A DNA stretch of 64,000 nucleotides from Ginsengibacter hankyongi (GTDB lineage Bacteria; Bacteroidota; Bacteroidia; Chitinophagales; Chitinophagaceae): positions 496,001 through 560,000 of the forward strand of contig NZ_VYQF01000002.1 of NCBI RefSeq assembly GCF_008710285.1. The letters run 5' to 3'. A program made the position numbers and the translations under genes. The notes under the pieces are model-generated. The model was not told the DNA's origin. It saw only the letters and a list, made by a program, of their open reading frames with translations, and did not search any database. This document shows positions 7,740 through 16,673 of this stretch, in pieces (the first letter of the stretch is position 1; each line of letters begins with the position of its first letter).

Positions 7740-8927
7740 ATGTTTACTAAAAAAATTTTATTTCTAACTGTATTATCGGCCAGCGTACTATTTAGCAATA
7801 ATATAAAGGCGCAGTTTGTTTCAAACTCTGACTCCGCCTTCAATGCGGGGCGACCTAATTCCGGCAAATTATGGGGTTATATGTTTGGTGATTATTATGT
7901 AAAAGCACAAGCAGACTCACTAAACCGGGGCAGCGGTAGCCAGTACTCAGGTGTACCTAAAAACAGGAATGCCTTCCAGATCAGGAGACTTTATCTCGGT
8001 TACAACTATAACATTACCAAAAAATTTGCCGCCGAAGTATTACTTGAAGCGGCGCCAGGCGAAGCACTAACAGATAATAAACTCGCATTTTATGTAAAAC
8101 TTGCAAACCTTCGCATTAAAGATCTTTGGAAAGGAACTGACCTGATCCTTGGCCAGGTGTCAACTCCCGGTTTCTCCATGTCTTCCGAACCAATATGGGG
8201 TTATCGCTCTGTTGAAAAGACCATCATCGATGTTCGTGGAACACCATCTTATGATTTGGGAGCTTCATTACAAGGGAAGTTTGACCCTAAGAAGGGTAAT
8301 TTTGGTTACGATTTAATGGTAGGCAACGGAACTGGTGCTAAACCGGAGGGAGACAACTACAAATGGCTATACGGCGATATTTGGGGGAAATTCCTTGATA
8401 AAAAACTCTATGTAAATTTATACGTGGATTATAACGGTATGTCCCCGGTTGCCGGTATGAAGCATTCAAGAAGCATGATTAAAGGTTTTGTGGCCTATAC
8501 TGTACCAACATTTACAATTGGAGTAGAAGCATATAACAATCATTTGAAAAACGACAACCAGGCTACAGAAATCTCTACCGGTAATGTAGATGTTTTGTCT
8601 GTGGATGCTTCCGGTCTTTCAATATTCGTGAGAGGGACACTGGTTAAGGATAAATTAAATTTCTTCGCTCGCACCGACTTTTTCAACCCCGACAATAAAA
8701 TTGATAACAATAGGTATAACAAATACGTAGGAAATACGGGCGGATATAGCGACCCTTCAACTAAAGAAAATTTTATAACAGCGGGCCTTGATTTTACACC
8801 TATGAAAAATGTTCATCTTATGCCAAATCTTTGGCTAAATCATTACAAGAACCAAGGCTTTGCAACAAAATACGACGTAAGCGATGTTGTTGCTCGCCTT
8901 ACTTTTTATTATGTATTTGGTAAATAG
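7740..8927 (+). CDS. Outer-membrane porin, phosphate-porin-like
   Basis: A 395-residue protein with a signal peptide (MFTKKILFLTVL...NNIKAQ, cleaved about residue 25) and the alternating hydrophobic/aromatic pattern of an outer-membrane beta-barrel, ending in a terminal strand LTFYYVFGK. It resembles the OprO/OprP-like porins of Bacteroidota. It is the first gene behind the Pho-box-like array and stands 47 bases before pstS, so I infer a role in passing phosphate across the outer membrane. The specific ligand cannot be read from the sequence, and the family assignment is by general pattern more than by a diagnostic motif. Confidence 0.75.
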   Translation: MFTKKILFLTVLSASVLFSNNIKAQFVSNSDSAFNAGRPNSGKLWGYMFGDYYVKAQADSLNRGSGSQYSGVPKNRNAFQIRRLYLGYNYNITKKFAAEVLLEAAPGEALTDNKLAFYVKLANLRIKDLWKGTDLILGQVSTPGFSMSSEPIWGYRSVEKTIIDVRGTPSYDLGASLQGKFDPKKGNFGYDLMVGNGTGAKPEGDNYKWLYGDIWGKFLDKKLYVNLYVDYNGMSPVAGMKHSRSMIKGFVAYTVPTFTIGVEAYNNHLKNDNQATEISTGNVDVLSVDASGLSIFVRGTLVKDKLNFFARTDFFNPDNKIDNNRYNKYVGNTGGYSDPSTKENFITAGLDFTPMKNVHLMPNLWLNHYKNQGFATKYDVSDVVARLTFYYVFGK

Positions 8928-8974
8928 TCAGCTTTTATAAATAAGAAATTTCTACTAATATTAAATTAACAATC

Positions 8975-10093
8975 ATGAAAATAATAACAACAATTAAAAA
9001 TGTTTTTTTTGCCGCCTTGTTATTAGGCGTAACCGGAAGTATAACGCCGGGCTGTAATGGTAACTCCGGAAAAGAAAGCGGAAGTGATTCTACATCCACA
9101 GCATCATCAGGCACTAACGATGACAAGACACTGTTAGGAGCCGGAAGCACATTTGTATATCCTTTATTCTCCAAACAATTTTCGGAATATAATAAGCTTA
9201 CTGGTTTAAAAATTAATTACCAGTCAATCGGGTCAGGCGGAGGTATTTTGCAATTGACCAATAAAACAGTTGACTTTGGCGATTCAGATGCTCCGTTAAC
9301 TGAAGAACAAGCTCAGAAAATGGGCGTACCTGTATTACACATTCCTATGTGTTCAGGAGCAGTTGTTATAAGTTATAATTTACCGGAAGTAAAAGATACT
9401 TTGAAAATAAGCCCTGAAGTGCTTGCAGAAATTTATCTTGGTAAAATTACCAAATGGAATGATGCAAAAATTGCAGCAATTAACGCGGGTGTAAAATTAC
9501 CAGCTACTCCAATTGTAATAGCACATCGTTCTGACGGAAGTGGTACCACAAACATTTTTACTGATTATTTATGTAAAGTAAACGACGAGTGGAAAACAAA
9601 AGTTGGTAAAGGCACATCAGTAAACTGGCCACAAGGAATTGGTGGAAAAGGTAATGAAGGTGTTGCAGGCCTTATTAAACAAACACCCGGCGGAATAGGT
9701 TACATTGAATTGGCTTATGCAGTTCAAAATAAAATGGCTTATGCCAAAGTTCAGAACAAATCAGGTAATTATATTACTCCAAACATAGCCTCAACGAGCG
9801 CCGCAAGTAACGTGCAGTTACCTGCAGATTCAAAAATATTTTTGGGTAATACAGATGCTGCCGACGGTTATCCTATCAGCGGATTTACCTGGGCATTAAT
9901 TTACCAGGAACAAAATTACAATAACCGTTCACAGGAAAGAGCTCAAAACGTGGTAAAATTATTATGGTGGACTATTCATGATGGCCAGCAGTTTTGCCAG
10001 GGCTTAAATTATGCACCTTTATCCCCAGCCGCTGTTACCGTTGCCGAAAATATTTTAAAATCAGCTACTTTTAACGCGAAACCATTAATGTAA
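8975..10093 (+). CDS. pstS: PstS, phosphate-binding lipoprotein
   Basis: A 372-residue periplasmic phosphate-binding component of the Pst ABC importer. The N-terminus has a lipobox-like SITPGC (Cys27) followed by a Ser/Gly-rich linker, so the protein is probably a lipoprotein. The mature domain opens with LLGAGSTFVYPLF, the PstS signature; Ser/Thr phosphate contacts occur there, in SGGG (about residue 87) and in RSDGSGTTNIF. The length is normal. It is followed by a stable hairpin before pstC, an arrangement that commonly lets the binding protein be made in excess over the membrane subunits. Confidence 0.96.
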   Translation: MKIITTIKNVFFAALLLGVTGSITPGCNGNSGKESGSDSTSTASSGTNDDKTLLGAGSTFVYPLFSKQFSEYNKLTGLKINYQSIGSGGGILQLTNKTVDFGDSDAPLTEEQAQKMGVPVLHIPMCSGAVVISYNLPEVKDTLKISPEVLAEIYLGKITKWNDAKIAAINAGVKLPATPIVIAHRSDGSGTTNIFTDYLCKVNDEWKTKVGKGTSVNWPQGIGGKGNEGVAGLIKQTPGGIGYIELAYAVQNKMAYAKVQNKSGNYITPNIASTSAASNVQLPADSKIFLGNTDAADGYPISGFTWALIYQEQNYNNRSQERAQNVVKLLWWTIHDGQQFCQGLNYAPLSPAAVTVAENILKSATFNAKPLM

Positions 10094-10144
10094 AAATTCA
10101 TTTTATAATATTGTTTTGAAATTATCATTTACAAAATCAGGGAG

Positions 10145-10172
10145 TTCCCGCAGTAATTCATTGCTGCGGGAA
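10145..10172 (+). terminator. Hairpin between pstS and pstC (attenuator or mRNA stabiliser)
   Basis: TTCCCGCAG (10145-10153) pairs perfectly with CTGCGGGAA (10164-10172) around a 10-base loop. It lies 51 bases after the pstS stop and 18 bases before the pstC ATG. There is only a short mixed AAATTTC tail, not a long T-run, so partial termination or protection of the pstS message from 3' decay seems likelier than full termination. Confidence 0.55.
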
Positions 10173-10190
10173 ATTTCGTCTATAACCCAT

Positions 10191-11105
10191 ATGATGAATG
10201 TGTGGAAGAACGTTAAAATAAAACGTGCCTTCCACCAGATACGCATGGAAAAGTTTTTTAAAACTTCTCTTGTGCTTATCGCATTAAGTATTCTCATCCT
10301 CGTAATCTCATTTTTACTTACGCTTGTCGTTCAATCGATGCCGTCAATAAAAGCATTAGGCTTTGGCTTTTTGGTGGGTAAAACATGGGATCCTGTGGCA
10401 AATGTTTATGGCACTTACCCGTTCCTGTTGGGCACTTTGTTAACTTCATTTTTAGCTTTATTAATATCAATACCTTTTTCATTTGCCATTGCTATTTTTT
10501 TAGGCGAATATTTCCCACGTGGATGGTTCTCTGAATTTTTAAAAAATTCAATAGAACTTATCGCAGCGGTTCCTTCTGTTATTTATGGCTTTTGGGGGTT
10601 ATTTGTATTGGTACCGTTAGTAAGGAGCTTAGAAATAAAACTGGGAGTAACGCCTTATGGAATCGGCATCTTTACTTCTTCTGTTATTTTAGCCATCATG
10701 ATTATTCCTTATGCCGCTTCGTTGGGCAGGGAAATGATTCGCATGGTTCCTTCCTCATTAAAAGAAGCGGCTTATTCCCTGGGTGCAACAAGGTATGAGG
10801 TAATTCGTGCCGTAATTTTACCTTATGCCAAATCGGGTTTAATGGCCGGTGTTCTTTTATCCCTTGGACGAGCACTGGGAGAAACGATGGCCGTAACTAT
10901 GGTGATAGGTAACACGAGTCTAATACCTAAAAGCATCTTCGATCCCGGCAATACAATGGCAAGCGTAATAGCCAATGAATTTACCGAAGCGGCCAGCAGC
11001 CTTTATCTTTCTTCATTAATTGAACTCGGTTTAGTTTTATTTCTCGTAACGGTGGTCATTAATTTAATTGGTAAAAGAATTATTAAAAGATTTACAACAG
11101 AATAA
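10191..11105 (+). CDS. pstC: PstC, phosphate ABC transporter permease
   Basis: A 304-residue inner-membrane permease of the Pst importer with about six hydrophobic segments. The binding-protein-dependent transport EAA loop appears as SLKEAAYSLGATRYEVIRAVILP, contacting PstB. I start it at the ATG at 10191 (MMNVWKN); upstream in-frame reading to a TTG at 10116 would run through the intergenic hairpin and adds no family-like sequence. pstA begins 3 bases after its stop. With PstA it forms the membrane channel. Confidence 0.94.
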   Translation: MMNVWKNVKIKRAFHQIRMEKFFKTSLVLIALSILILVISFLLTLVVQSMPSIKALGFGFLVGKTWDPVANVYGTYPFLLGTLLTSFLALLISIPFSFAIAIFLGEYFPRGWFSEFLKNSIELIAAVPSVIYGFWGLFVLVPLVRSLEIKLGVTPYGIGIFTSSVILAIMIIPYAASLGREMIRMVPSSLKEAAYSLGATRYEVIRAVILPYAKSGLMAGVLLSLGRALGETMAVTMVIGNTSLIPKSIFDPGNTMASVIANEFTEAASSLYLSSLIELGLVLFLVTVVINLIGKRIIKRFTTE

Positions 11106-11108
11106 AAT

Positions 11109-11954
11109 ATGAAGCCTCATATTAAATACAGGTTAGGTAAAAGCAAATTTTTTAAAGCGATAGTAATTCTGCTTTCCACACTTTGTACCGTGCCGCTGTT
11201 TCTAATACTTTTTTATATTTTGAGAGAAGGGATAACAAGAATCAACTGGCACTTTCTTGTAAACCTTCCGAAGCCTGTTGGTGAGGCCGGTGGCGGAATC
11301 GCCAATGCTTTAGTAGGTAGTTTACTTATAGTATTTTTTGCTGCGTTAATGGCCATTCCGGTGGGCGTAATGGGCGGTATTTATTTAAGCGAAAATAAAA
11401 AAAGCCGGTTAGCAAATCTTACCCGCCTTGCTGTAGATGTTTTGCAAGGCACTCCTTCCATAGTAGTTGGTATTGTAATTTATTTCTGGATCGTAAAACC
11501 TTTGAGTACATTTTCAGCATTGTCGGGAAGTGTGGCGCTGGCAATTATGATGCTTCCAATAGTTGTTAGATCAACCGAAGAAACATTAAAGCTTTTACCC
11601 GCTTCATTAAAAGAGGCCGGGCTTGCATTAGGGTTGCCCTATCAAAGGGTGATTTTAAGAATCGTTTTGCCCTGCGGGTTTAGCGGTGTTATCTCAGGAA
11701 TTATTTTAGCAGTTGCGAGGATTGCCGGCGAAACAGCACCGTTATTATTTACGGCTTTTGGAAATCCATTTTTTTCCACCAACATTTTTAAGCCCATGCA
11801 AAGCCTTCCGTTATTAATTTTTAATTATGCAACCAGCCCTTATGACGAATGGCATGATCTTGCATGGGGTGCTGCACTTATTTTACTTTTGTGGGTATTA
11901 TTATTGAATATTATTACTAAGATTACAACAAGACGATGGAAAATACAATTTTAA
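11109..11954 (+). CDS. pstA: PstA, phosphate ABC transporter permease
   Basis: A 281-residue second permease of the Pst importer. It has an N-terminal membrane segment, a periplasmic loop and a transport domain with the EAA motif [22 protein letters not shown]. The conserved [11 protein letters not shown] in the C-terminal third is typical of PstA. The gene starts 3 bases after pstC, and its last 19 bases overlap the start of pstB in another frame, indicating translational coupling across the operon. Confidence 0.95.
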   Translation: MKPHIKYRLGKSKFFKAIVILLSTLCTVPLFLILFYILREGITRINWHFLVNLPKPVGEAGGGIANALVGSLLIVFFAALMAIPVGVMGGIYLSENKKSRLANLTRLAVDVLQGTPSIVVGIVIYFWIVKPLSTFSALSGSVALAIMMLPIVVRSTEETLKLLPASLKEAGLALGLPYQRVILRIVLPCGFSGVISGIILAVARIAGETAPLLFTAFGNPFFSTNIFKPMQSLPLLIFNYATSPYDEWHDLAWGAALILLLWVLLLNIITKITTRRWKIQF

Positions 11955-12694
11955 AATCAGTGGATTTTGACGCATACTTCGGGGAAAATCATGTTGTAAA
12001 AAAAGTAAATATTGAAATTCCAAAAAACAATGTAGTTGCGGTAATGGGCCCGTCCGGCTGTGGCAAAACAACTTTTCTCCGGTGCATTAACCGGATGCAC
12101 GAATTGATAGAAGGTGCTTCTACCAAAGGAAAGATGTTATTGAATAATGAAGATGTTTACGAAATGCATCCAATATTTGTTCGGCATAAAATAGGAATGG
12201 TTTTTCAACGGCCCAACCCTTTTCCTAATTTAAGCATTTATGATAACGTTATTGCCGGCTATAAGCTAAATGGAATGAAAATGAATAAAGCAGACAAGGA
12301 TGTAATTGTTGAACAATCTTTACAAAAGGCTGCGCTATGGAATGAGGTAAAAGATTCCCTACATAAGAAAGGAACTTTTCTTTCGGGCGGCCAGCAACAG
12401 CGTTTATGCATCGCCAGAGCGATAGCCATGGAGCCGGAAGTTCTGTTACTCGATGAACCTACTTCGGCCCTGGACCCAATTTCTACTTCAAGCATTGAAG
12501 TATTATTACAGGAGTTAAAGAAAAATTATACACTTATTGTGGTAACACATAATATGCAACAGGCTGCAAGGGTAAGTGATAAAACTGCTTTTTTTTACCT
12601 GGGAGAATTAATTGAATATGACGACACAAAAAATATGTTCACCAATCCCCAGGATAAAAGAACTCAAAATTATATAACCGGAAGGTTTAGCTAA
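11936..12694 (+). CDS. pstB: PstB, phosphate ABC transporter ATPase
   Basis: A 252-residue cytoplasmic ATPase that powers the Pst importer. Walker A is GPSGCGKTT (about residues 38-46), the ABC signature LSGGQQQRL follows, and Walker B is [22 protein letters not shown] is the Q-loop form characteristic of PstB. The ATG lies inside the end of pstA (19-base overlap), which fits tight stoichiometric coupling. Length is normal. Confidence 0.97.
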   Translation: MENTILKSVDFDAYFGENHVVKKVNIEIPKNNVVAVMGPSGCGKTTFLRCINRMHELIEGASTKGKMLLNNEDVYEMHPIFVRHKIGMVFQRPNPFPNLSIYDNVIAGYKLNGMKMNKADKDVIVEQSLQKAALWNEVKDSLHKKGTFLSGGQQQRLCIARAIAMEPEVLLLDEPTSALDPISTSSIEVLLQELKKNYTLIVVTHNMQQAARVSDKTAFFYLGELIEYDDTKNMFTNPQDKRTQNYITGRFS

Positions 12695-12709
12695 TAAAAA
12701 TTGAAAATA

Positions 12710-13363
12710 ATGACCCAGTTTGAAACAGAAATGCAGGACGTAAAATCCGAATTAATAAATATGTGGGACCTGGTTTTATTGCAGCTTTCCAAAGCCAAAG
12801 AATCAATGCTGAATTTTGATAAAGATCTGGCCAGGGAAGTTGTCTTAAAAGAAAAAAGAGTAAATGCGCTTGAAATAAAAATAGACAGGGATTGCGAAAA
12901 TATTTTTGCGCTTTATTGCCCCGTGGCAATTGATTTACGTTTTTTATTAGCAGTTCTTAAAATAAATAATAACCTCGAGAGAATTGGCGACATAGCAGAA
13001 GGCATTGCAAAATACATTGTAGACTCACCTGTTAAATACAATATGGAAATACTGGAAGCCGCAGGGGTGATTAAGATGTTTGAAGATTCTATAAGTATTT
13101 TTACCGATACCCGTGTAGCATTTGAATTTGAAAATACACTTCTTGCCCGCACCATTTTTTCTAGAGATGATATTTTGGATGAAATTAATAAAAAGGCAGA
13201 CGATAATATTTTAAAGTTTATTATAAAAGATCCCGGCGTTATCAAGCAGTCATTATATATTCTTTCGATAATCAGGAAACTGGAAAGAGTGGGTGATCAA
13301 TCGAAAAATATTGCAGAAGAAATTATATTTTATGTAGAAGCAAAAGTGCTGAAACACCAATAG
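12710..13363 (+). CDS. phoU: PhoU, phosphate signalling regulator
   Basis: A 217-residue all-helical PhoU homologue with the twofold internal repeat of the family. Each half has its metal-binding acidic motif: ERIGDIAEGIAKY in the first and ERVGDQSKNIAEE in the second. PhoU links the Pst transporter to a PhoR-type kinase and restrains the Pho response when phosphate is ample. I take the ATG at 12710 rather than a TTG nine bases upstream. It is the last gene of the pst operon and is followed by a terminator. A PhoR-like kinase is encoded about 0.9 kb away on the other strand. Confidence 0.94.
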   Translation: MTQFETEMQDVKSELINMWDLVLLQLSKAKESMLNFDKDLAREVVLKEKRVNALEIKIDRDCENIFALYCPVAIDLRFLLAVLKINNNLERIGDIAEGIAKYIVDSPVKYNMEILEAAGVIKMFEDSISIFTDTRVAFEFENTLLARTIFSRDDILDEINKKADDNILKFIIKDPGVIKQSLYILSIIRKLERVGDQSKNIAEEIIFYVEAKVLKHQ

Positions 13364-13416
13364 TCAATTTAATAAAACAAGATATTTATTTAAAAATTTC
13401 CGTAAGCAAAACAGGT

Positions 13417-13566
13417 TTATCTCAATGCTTTACCACCTTTCAATCGTGTTGGGTGGTTTTTTATTAAAAGCATTTCATGACTGGTTGTTTTCAATTCATT
13501 CCCGGATGTTTTACCATGCTGTTTTATAATTGTCTTATCATCAACAGTTCTGTAATGAGTATTCAT
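13417..13566 (-). CDS. Possible 49-residue basic protein
   Basis: Leftward from an ATG at 13566 a 49-codon frame reads MNTHYRTVDDKTIIKQ and ends GGKALR at a TAA at 13417-13419. It is rich in Lys, His and Thr with no membrane segment. It is preceded by an A-rich stretch of the kind seen at other starts here, and it diverges from the PAP2 gene. Its 3' part overlaps the phoU terminator on the other strand, which speaks against it or makes it an overlapping gene. I do not recognise a family; conservation in relatives would decide. Confidence 0.3.
   Translation of the reverse strand: MNTHYRTVDDKTIIKQHGKTSGNELKTTSHEMLLIKNHPTRLKGGKALR
13432..13464 (+). terminator. Rho-independent terminator after phoU
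   Basis: ACCACC (13432-13437) pairs with GGTGGT (13452-13457), followed by a run of six to seven T. It lies 69 bases after the phoU stop and would end the porin-pst-phoU transcript. Confidence 0.65.
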
Positions 13567-13598
13567 TTGATTATTTTTGAAAAATTAATTTAAACCGA

Positions 13599-14237
13599 AT
13601 GACGCTTACCCGATTATATAAAGAGAACCGCCTTTTTTTTATTGGATGTATTGTATTGATAATTATCGCTTCACTCATACTCTTGTTTTATTCCAAGGCA
13701 GATGGCTTTTATTTATTTAATCCCTATCATTCTGGCTTTTTCGATTTTATTTTTATTTACCTCACCAATTTGGGAGATGGATTTTTTGTGGTTGCTGTTG
13801 GATTGTTACTATATTTTTTTAAAAAGAAATTTTTATCGCTAATGGTGTTAAGCAGCTATGTTGTTTCGGGTATTATAGCTCAGGTTTTAAAATATTTTAT
13901 ACTGGAGGCGAGGCCGGCAGTTTTTTTAAAAGATAGTTCTTATAAATATTTTATTGATGGCGTAACGCTGCACAATTTTCACGCTTTTCCTTCAGGACAT
14001 ACAACCTCCGCATTTGCATTGGCTGCCGTACTTAGCTTTTCCTTGAAAGATAAAAAGTATTCAATGATCTTTCTGGCGGCTGCCACGCTGGTTGGGTATA
14101 GCCGCATTTATCTTGCCCAGCATTTTATGGACGATGTGTTGGCCGGAGCAATCATCGGGTTGCTATCTGCTATAATTTGCTGGATCTTTTTGGAGAAATT
14201 ATTTAATAGATTATTGTATAAAAGAAAAACTAATTAG
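13599..14237 (+). CDS. PAP2-family membrane phosphatase
   Basis: A 212-residue polytopic membrane protein of the PAP2/acid phosphatase superfamily, which dephosphorylates lipid phosphates or pyrophosphates at the outer face of the inner membrane. All three motifs are present: KYFILEARP (K-x6-RP), FPSGHTTSAFA (PSGH) and SRIYLAQHFMDD (SR-x5-H-x3-D). It could act on undecaprenyl pyrophosphate or phosphatidate-type lipids; the sequence does not distinguish these. Its stop codon overlaps the convergent histidine kinase gene by 8 bases. Confidence 0.88.
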   Translation: MTLTRLYKENRLFFIGCIVLIIIASLILLFYSKADGFYLFNPYHSGFFDFIFIYLTNLGDGFFVVAVGLLLYFFKKKFLSLMVLSSYVVSGIIAQVLKYFILEARPAVFLKDSSYKYFIDGVTLHNFHAFPSGHTTSAFALAAVLSFSLKDKKYSMIFLAAATLVGYSRIYLAQHFMDDVLAGAIIGLLSAIICWIFLEKLFNRLLYKRKTN

Positions 14238-15282
14238 TTTTTGCTGAGGCCAGCGTGAAGCCAAATGTAGTGCCCACATCTGTTTTACTTCTTACATGAA
14301 TTGTTTCATCATGTGCTTCTATAATATGTTTGGCAATAGATAGCCCCAGGCCGCTTCCTCCAACCTTACGGTTTCTTGCAAGATCGGTGCGATAAAATCT
14401 CTCAAAGATTCTTGGCAGGTGTTCTTCCGAAATTCCATTGCCATCATCACTTATTTCTACCAATATTTTTTTGCCATCTATTTTGTAGGCACTCCCTTCA
14501 ATTGTTCCATTATTCTTTCCATATTTTATGGCGTTGTCAATAAGATTAATGAGTACCTGTCTTATTTTTTCTTTGTCAGCATAAACCGTAAGCGGTACCT
14601 CGCATCCTTTTTTAATAAAACATTTTATTTTCTTTTCATCAGCTTTTATTGAAAGAGATTCAAAAACCTCTTTAATAACATCCTGGATTACAAAATTCTG
14701 TTTGTACAATAATTGTTCGCCGCTCTCCAGCTTGGTAATTTCATCAAGGTCATCTACCAGGTTTACCAGCCGGTCAACATTTTTTGAAGCATTGGTCAAA
14801 AATTTTATATTCACTTCCGGGTTATCTAATGCTCCGTTCAGCAGCGTATCTACATAACCCTGAATCGCAAAAATCGGGGTCTTCAATTCATGAGAAAGAT
14901 TGAGTAAAAATTCCTTTCTAAAAATTTCATTTCTTCTTAATATTTCAATTTCTTCTTTGCGCTGTACTGCCCATTGTTCCACATCATCACTTACTTCCTC
15001 AATAGATTTTTGGGGTAAAATATTTTTATAATAAAATTCTTCTCTCTTATTTGCTTTTGTTTGATAAATGAGTTTATAAATGAGTTTTATTTTTCTATAC
15101 ACAAAACGTTTTACTGTATCATAAATAATAAAGTAAGCGACTAATGTTATGGTAATAAAAAATAGTAAGGCCGGTAGCCATAATTCATTATAAACAAATA
15201 AAGCCAGGCCCGCCGATATGCCTATTGGAATGGAGGTAAGTAATGCAACCTGCTGCGGAGAAAAATTTTTTTTAGCTATCAA
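14230..15282 (-). CDS. PhoR-like sensor histidine kinase
   Basis: A 350-residue kinase with two N-terminal membrane segments (about residues 12-31 and 36-55), almost no periplasmic loop, then HisKA with LSHELKTP (phospho-acceptor His131) and a HATPase domain with NAIKYG, DDGNGI and GSGLGLSI. There is no PAS or HAMP domain that I can see. The start must be the TTG at 15282, because a stop codon directly precedes it in frame and the next residues fit the family. Its position beside pst-phoU suggests phosphate sensing, as in PhoR. The cognate response regulator is not adjacent; this side is followed by a DHS-like gene. Confidence 0.85.
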   Translation of the reverse strand: MIAKKNFSPQQVALLTSIPIGISAGLALFVYNELWLPALLFFITITLVAYFIIYDTVKRFVYRKIKLIYKLIYQTKANKREEFYYKNILPQKSIEEVSDDVEQWAVQRKEEIEILRRNEIFRKEFLLNLSHELKTPIFAIQGYVDTLLNGALDNPEVNIKFLTNASKNVDRLVNLVDDLDEITKLESGEQLLYKQNFVIQDVIKEVFESLSIKADEKKIKCFIKKGCEVPLTVYADKEKIRQVLINLIDNAIKYGKNNGTIEGSAYKIDGKKILVEISDDGNGISEEHLPRIFERFYRTDLARNRKVGGSGLGLSIAKHIIEAHDETIHVRSKTDVGTTFGFTLASAKTN

Positions 15283-15370
15283 CTATTTAAAATTAACACA
15301 ACAATTAATAATTCCATTATTACATTTTAAAAATTCACAACCTCATTTTTTTAAGAGAGATTAAGATACG

Positions 15371-16345
15371 TTACCAGTCCAATACCCATGCAAATATTAA
15401 AGGCGCAACAATTGTTGCATCACTTTCAACAATAAATTTTGGTGTATGAATATCTAACTTACCCCACGTAATTTTTTCATTGGGTACGGCGCCTGAATAA
15501 GATCCATAAGAAGTGGTCGAATCAGATACCTGGCAGAAATAACTCCAAAAAGGAACATCATGCCATTCCAGGTCCTGGTACATCATAGGCACAACACAAA
15601 TAGGAAAATCCCCCGCAATGCCACCACCGATTTGAAAAAATCCAACTCCTTTACCCGAAGAATTTTTTCTATACCAATCGCTCAATTCTACCATGTATTC
15701 AATACCACTTTTCATGGTGGAAGCCTTCAATTCTTTCTTGATAACATACGATGCAAAAATATTTCCCATCGTACTATCCTCCCATCCGGGAACCACTATA
15801 GGAATATTTTTTTGCGCTGCAGCAAGCATCCAGCTATTCTTTGGATCAATTTCATAATACTGTTCCAGCACACCACTCAATAACATTTTATACATATACT
15901 CGTGTGGAAAAAATCTTTCGTCTTTATCATCAGCATCTTTCCATATTTTAAATATATGTTGTTGCAATCTCCTGAACGCTTCTTCTTCCGGGATACACGT
16001 GTCCGTTACCCTGTTGTAATGATTTTCCAATAAATCCCATTCTTCCTGCGGACTTAGATCGCGATAGTTAGGAACTCTTTTGTAATGACTGTGTGCCACC
16101 AGGTTCATAATGTCCTCTTCAAGATTAGCCCCTGTACAACTTATAATGGATACCTTATCCTGCCGTATCATTTCAGCAAAAGAAATTCCCAGTTCGGCTG
16201 TACTCATAGCACCTGCAAGCGTTACCATCATTCTACCGCCCTCGTCCAGGTGAGTTACATAACCTTTGGCAGCATCCATTAATGCTGCCGCATTAAAATG
16301 TCGGTAATGGTGTTCTATAAATGTAGAAACGGGTCCTTTGTTCAT
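15371..16345 (-). CDS. Deoxyhypusine synthase homologue
   Basis: A 324-residue protein of the deoxyhypusine synthase family. It has the NAD-binding GAMSTAELG and CTGANLEED stretches, GIAGDFPI, and TWGK (Lys296), equivalent to the catalytic lysine loop (SWGK) of the eukaryotic enzyme. Bacteria lack eIF5A, so the bacterial homologues cannot have the classical protein substrate; some have been linked to polyamine transfer reactions such as homospermidine or spermidine formation. No polyamine gene is adjacent, so the substrate here is open. The ATG at 16345 is 22 bases from a CCTGAGCTTGTCGAAGG element. Confidence 0.85.
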   Translation of the reverse strand: MNKGPVSTFIEHHYRHFNAAALMDAAKGYVTHLDEGGRMMVTLAGAMSTAELGISFAEMIRQDKVSIISCTGANLEEDIMNLVAHSHYKRVPNYRDLSPQEEWDLLENHYNRVTDTCIPEEEAFRRLQQHIFKIWKDADDKDERFFPHEYMYKMLLSGVLEQYYEIDPKNSWMLAAAQKNIPIVVPGWEDSTMGNIFASYVIKKELKASTMKSGIEYMVELSDWYRKNSSGKGVGFFQIGGGIAGDFPICVVPMMYQDLEWHDVPFWSYFCQVSDSTTSYGSYSGAVPNEKITWGKLDIHTPKFIVESDATIVAPLIFAWVLDW

Positions 16346-16673
16346 TACGTAAAATTTATTTTATTCTCCTGAGCTTGTCGAAGGGCAAAAATAAATTTTT
16401 TTGGGGAGCAAGCCTTGTTTTAATGTAGTGGCTTATTATGATACTATTAATTTATTAAGTTATCGAATGCAGATGGAATGTATTATGCAATCCCTATTAT
16501 GATAGGTACCTTTTTATTCTGCCCGCTATAAAACAAACCATTTTGTTAACATTTGGTTATAGTAGCCATTATAATTAAACTGCGACATCAATGGCATATC
16601 TAATTAACAAAGCCATTGCAGGATGATACTAAAAATGGCATCTTATTAGTTATGTAAAGTTAAATTGTTTATT
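16346..16673. other. Divergent intergenic region, DHS-like gene to secreted protein
   Basis: About 330 bases without a gene. It holds the dispersed element at 16367-16386 and probably promoters for both flanking genes. TTAACAT at 16546 and TTATAGT at 16557 are spaced 11 bases and resemble the pst array, but only weakly. I see no coding frame or RNA gene. Confidence 0.5.
16367..16386. repeat. CCTTCGACAAGCTCAGG-type dispersed element
   Basis: TCCTGAGCTTGTCGAAGGGC matches the short element CCTTCGACAAGCTCAGG that I know as a widely dispersed intergenic sequence in many bacterial genomes, often as an inverted pair. Only one copy is present here, just upstream of the DHS-like start, with no partner arm visible nearby. 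Confidence 0.5.

Noticed and set aside
10116-10190. TTG-initiated extension of PstC
   Set aside because: It would run through the pstS-pstC hairpin and has no family similarity; the ATG at 10191 gives the normal length.
16546-16567. TTAACAT and TTATAGT spaced 11 bases, resembling the pst array
   Set aside because: Only one of the two elements is a good match, and neither flanking gene has a phosphate connection.
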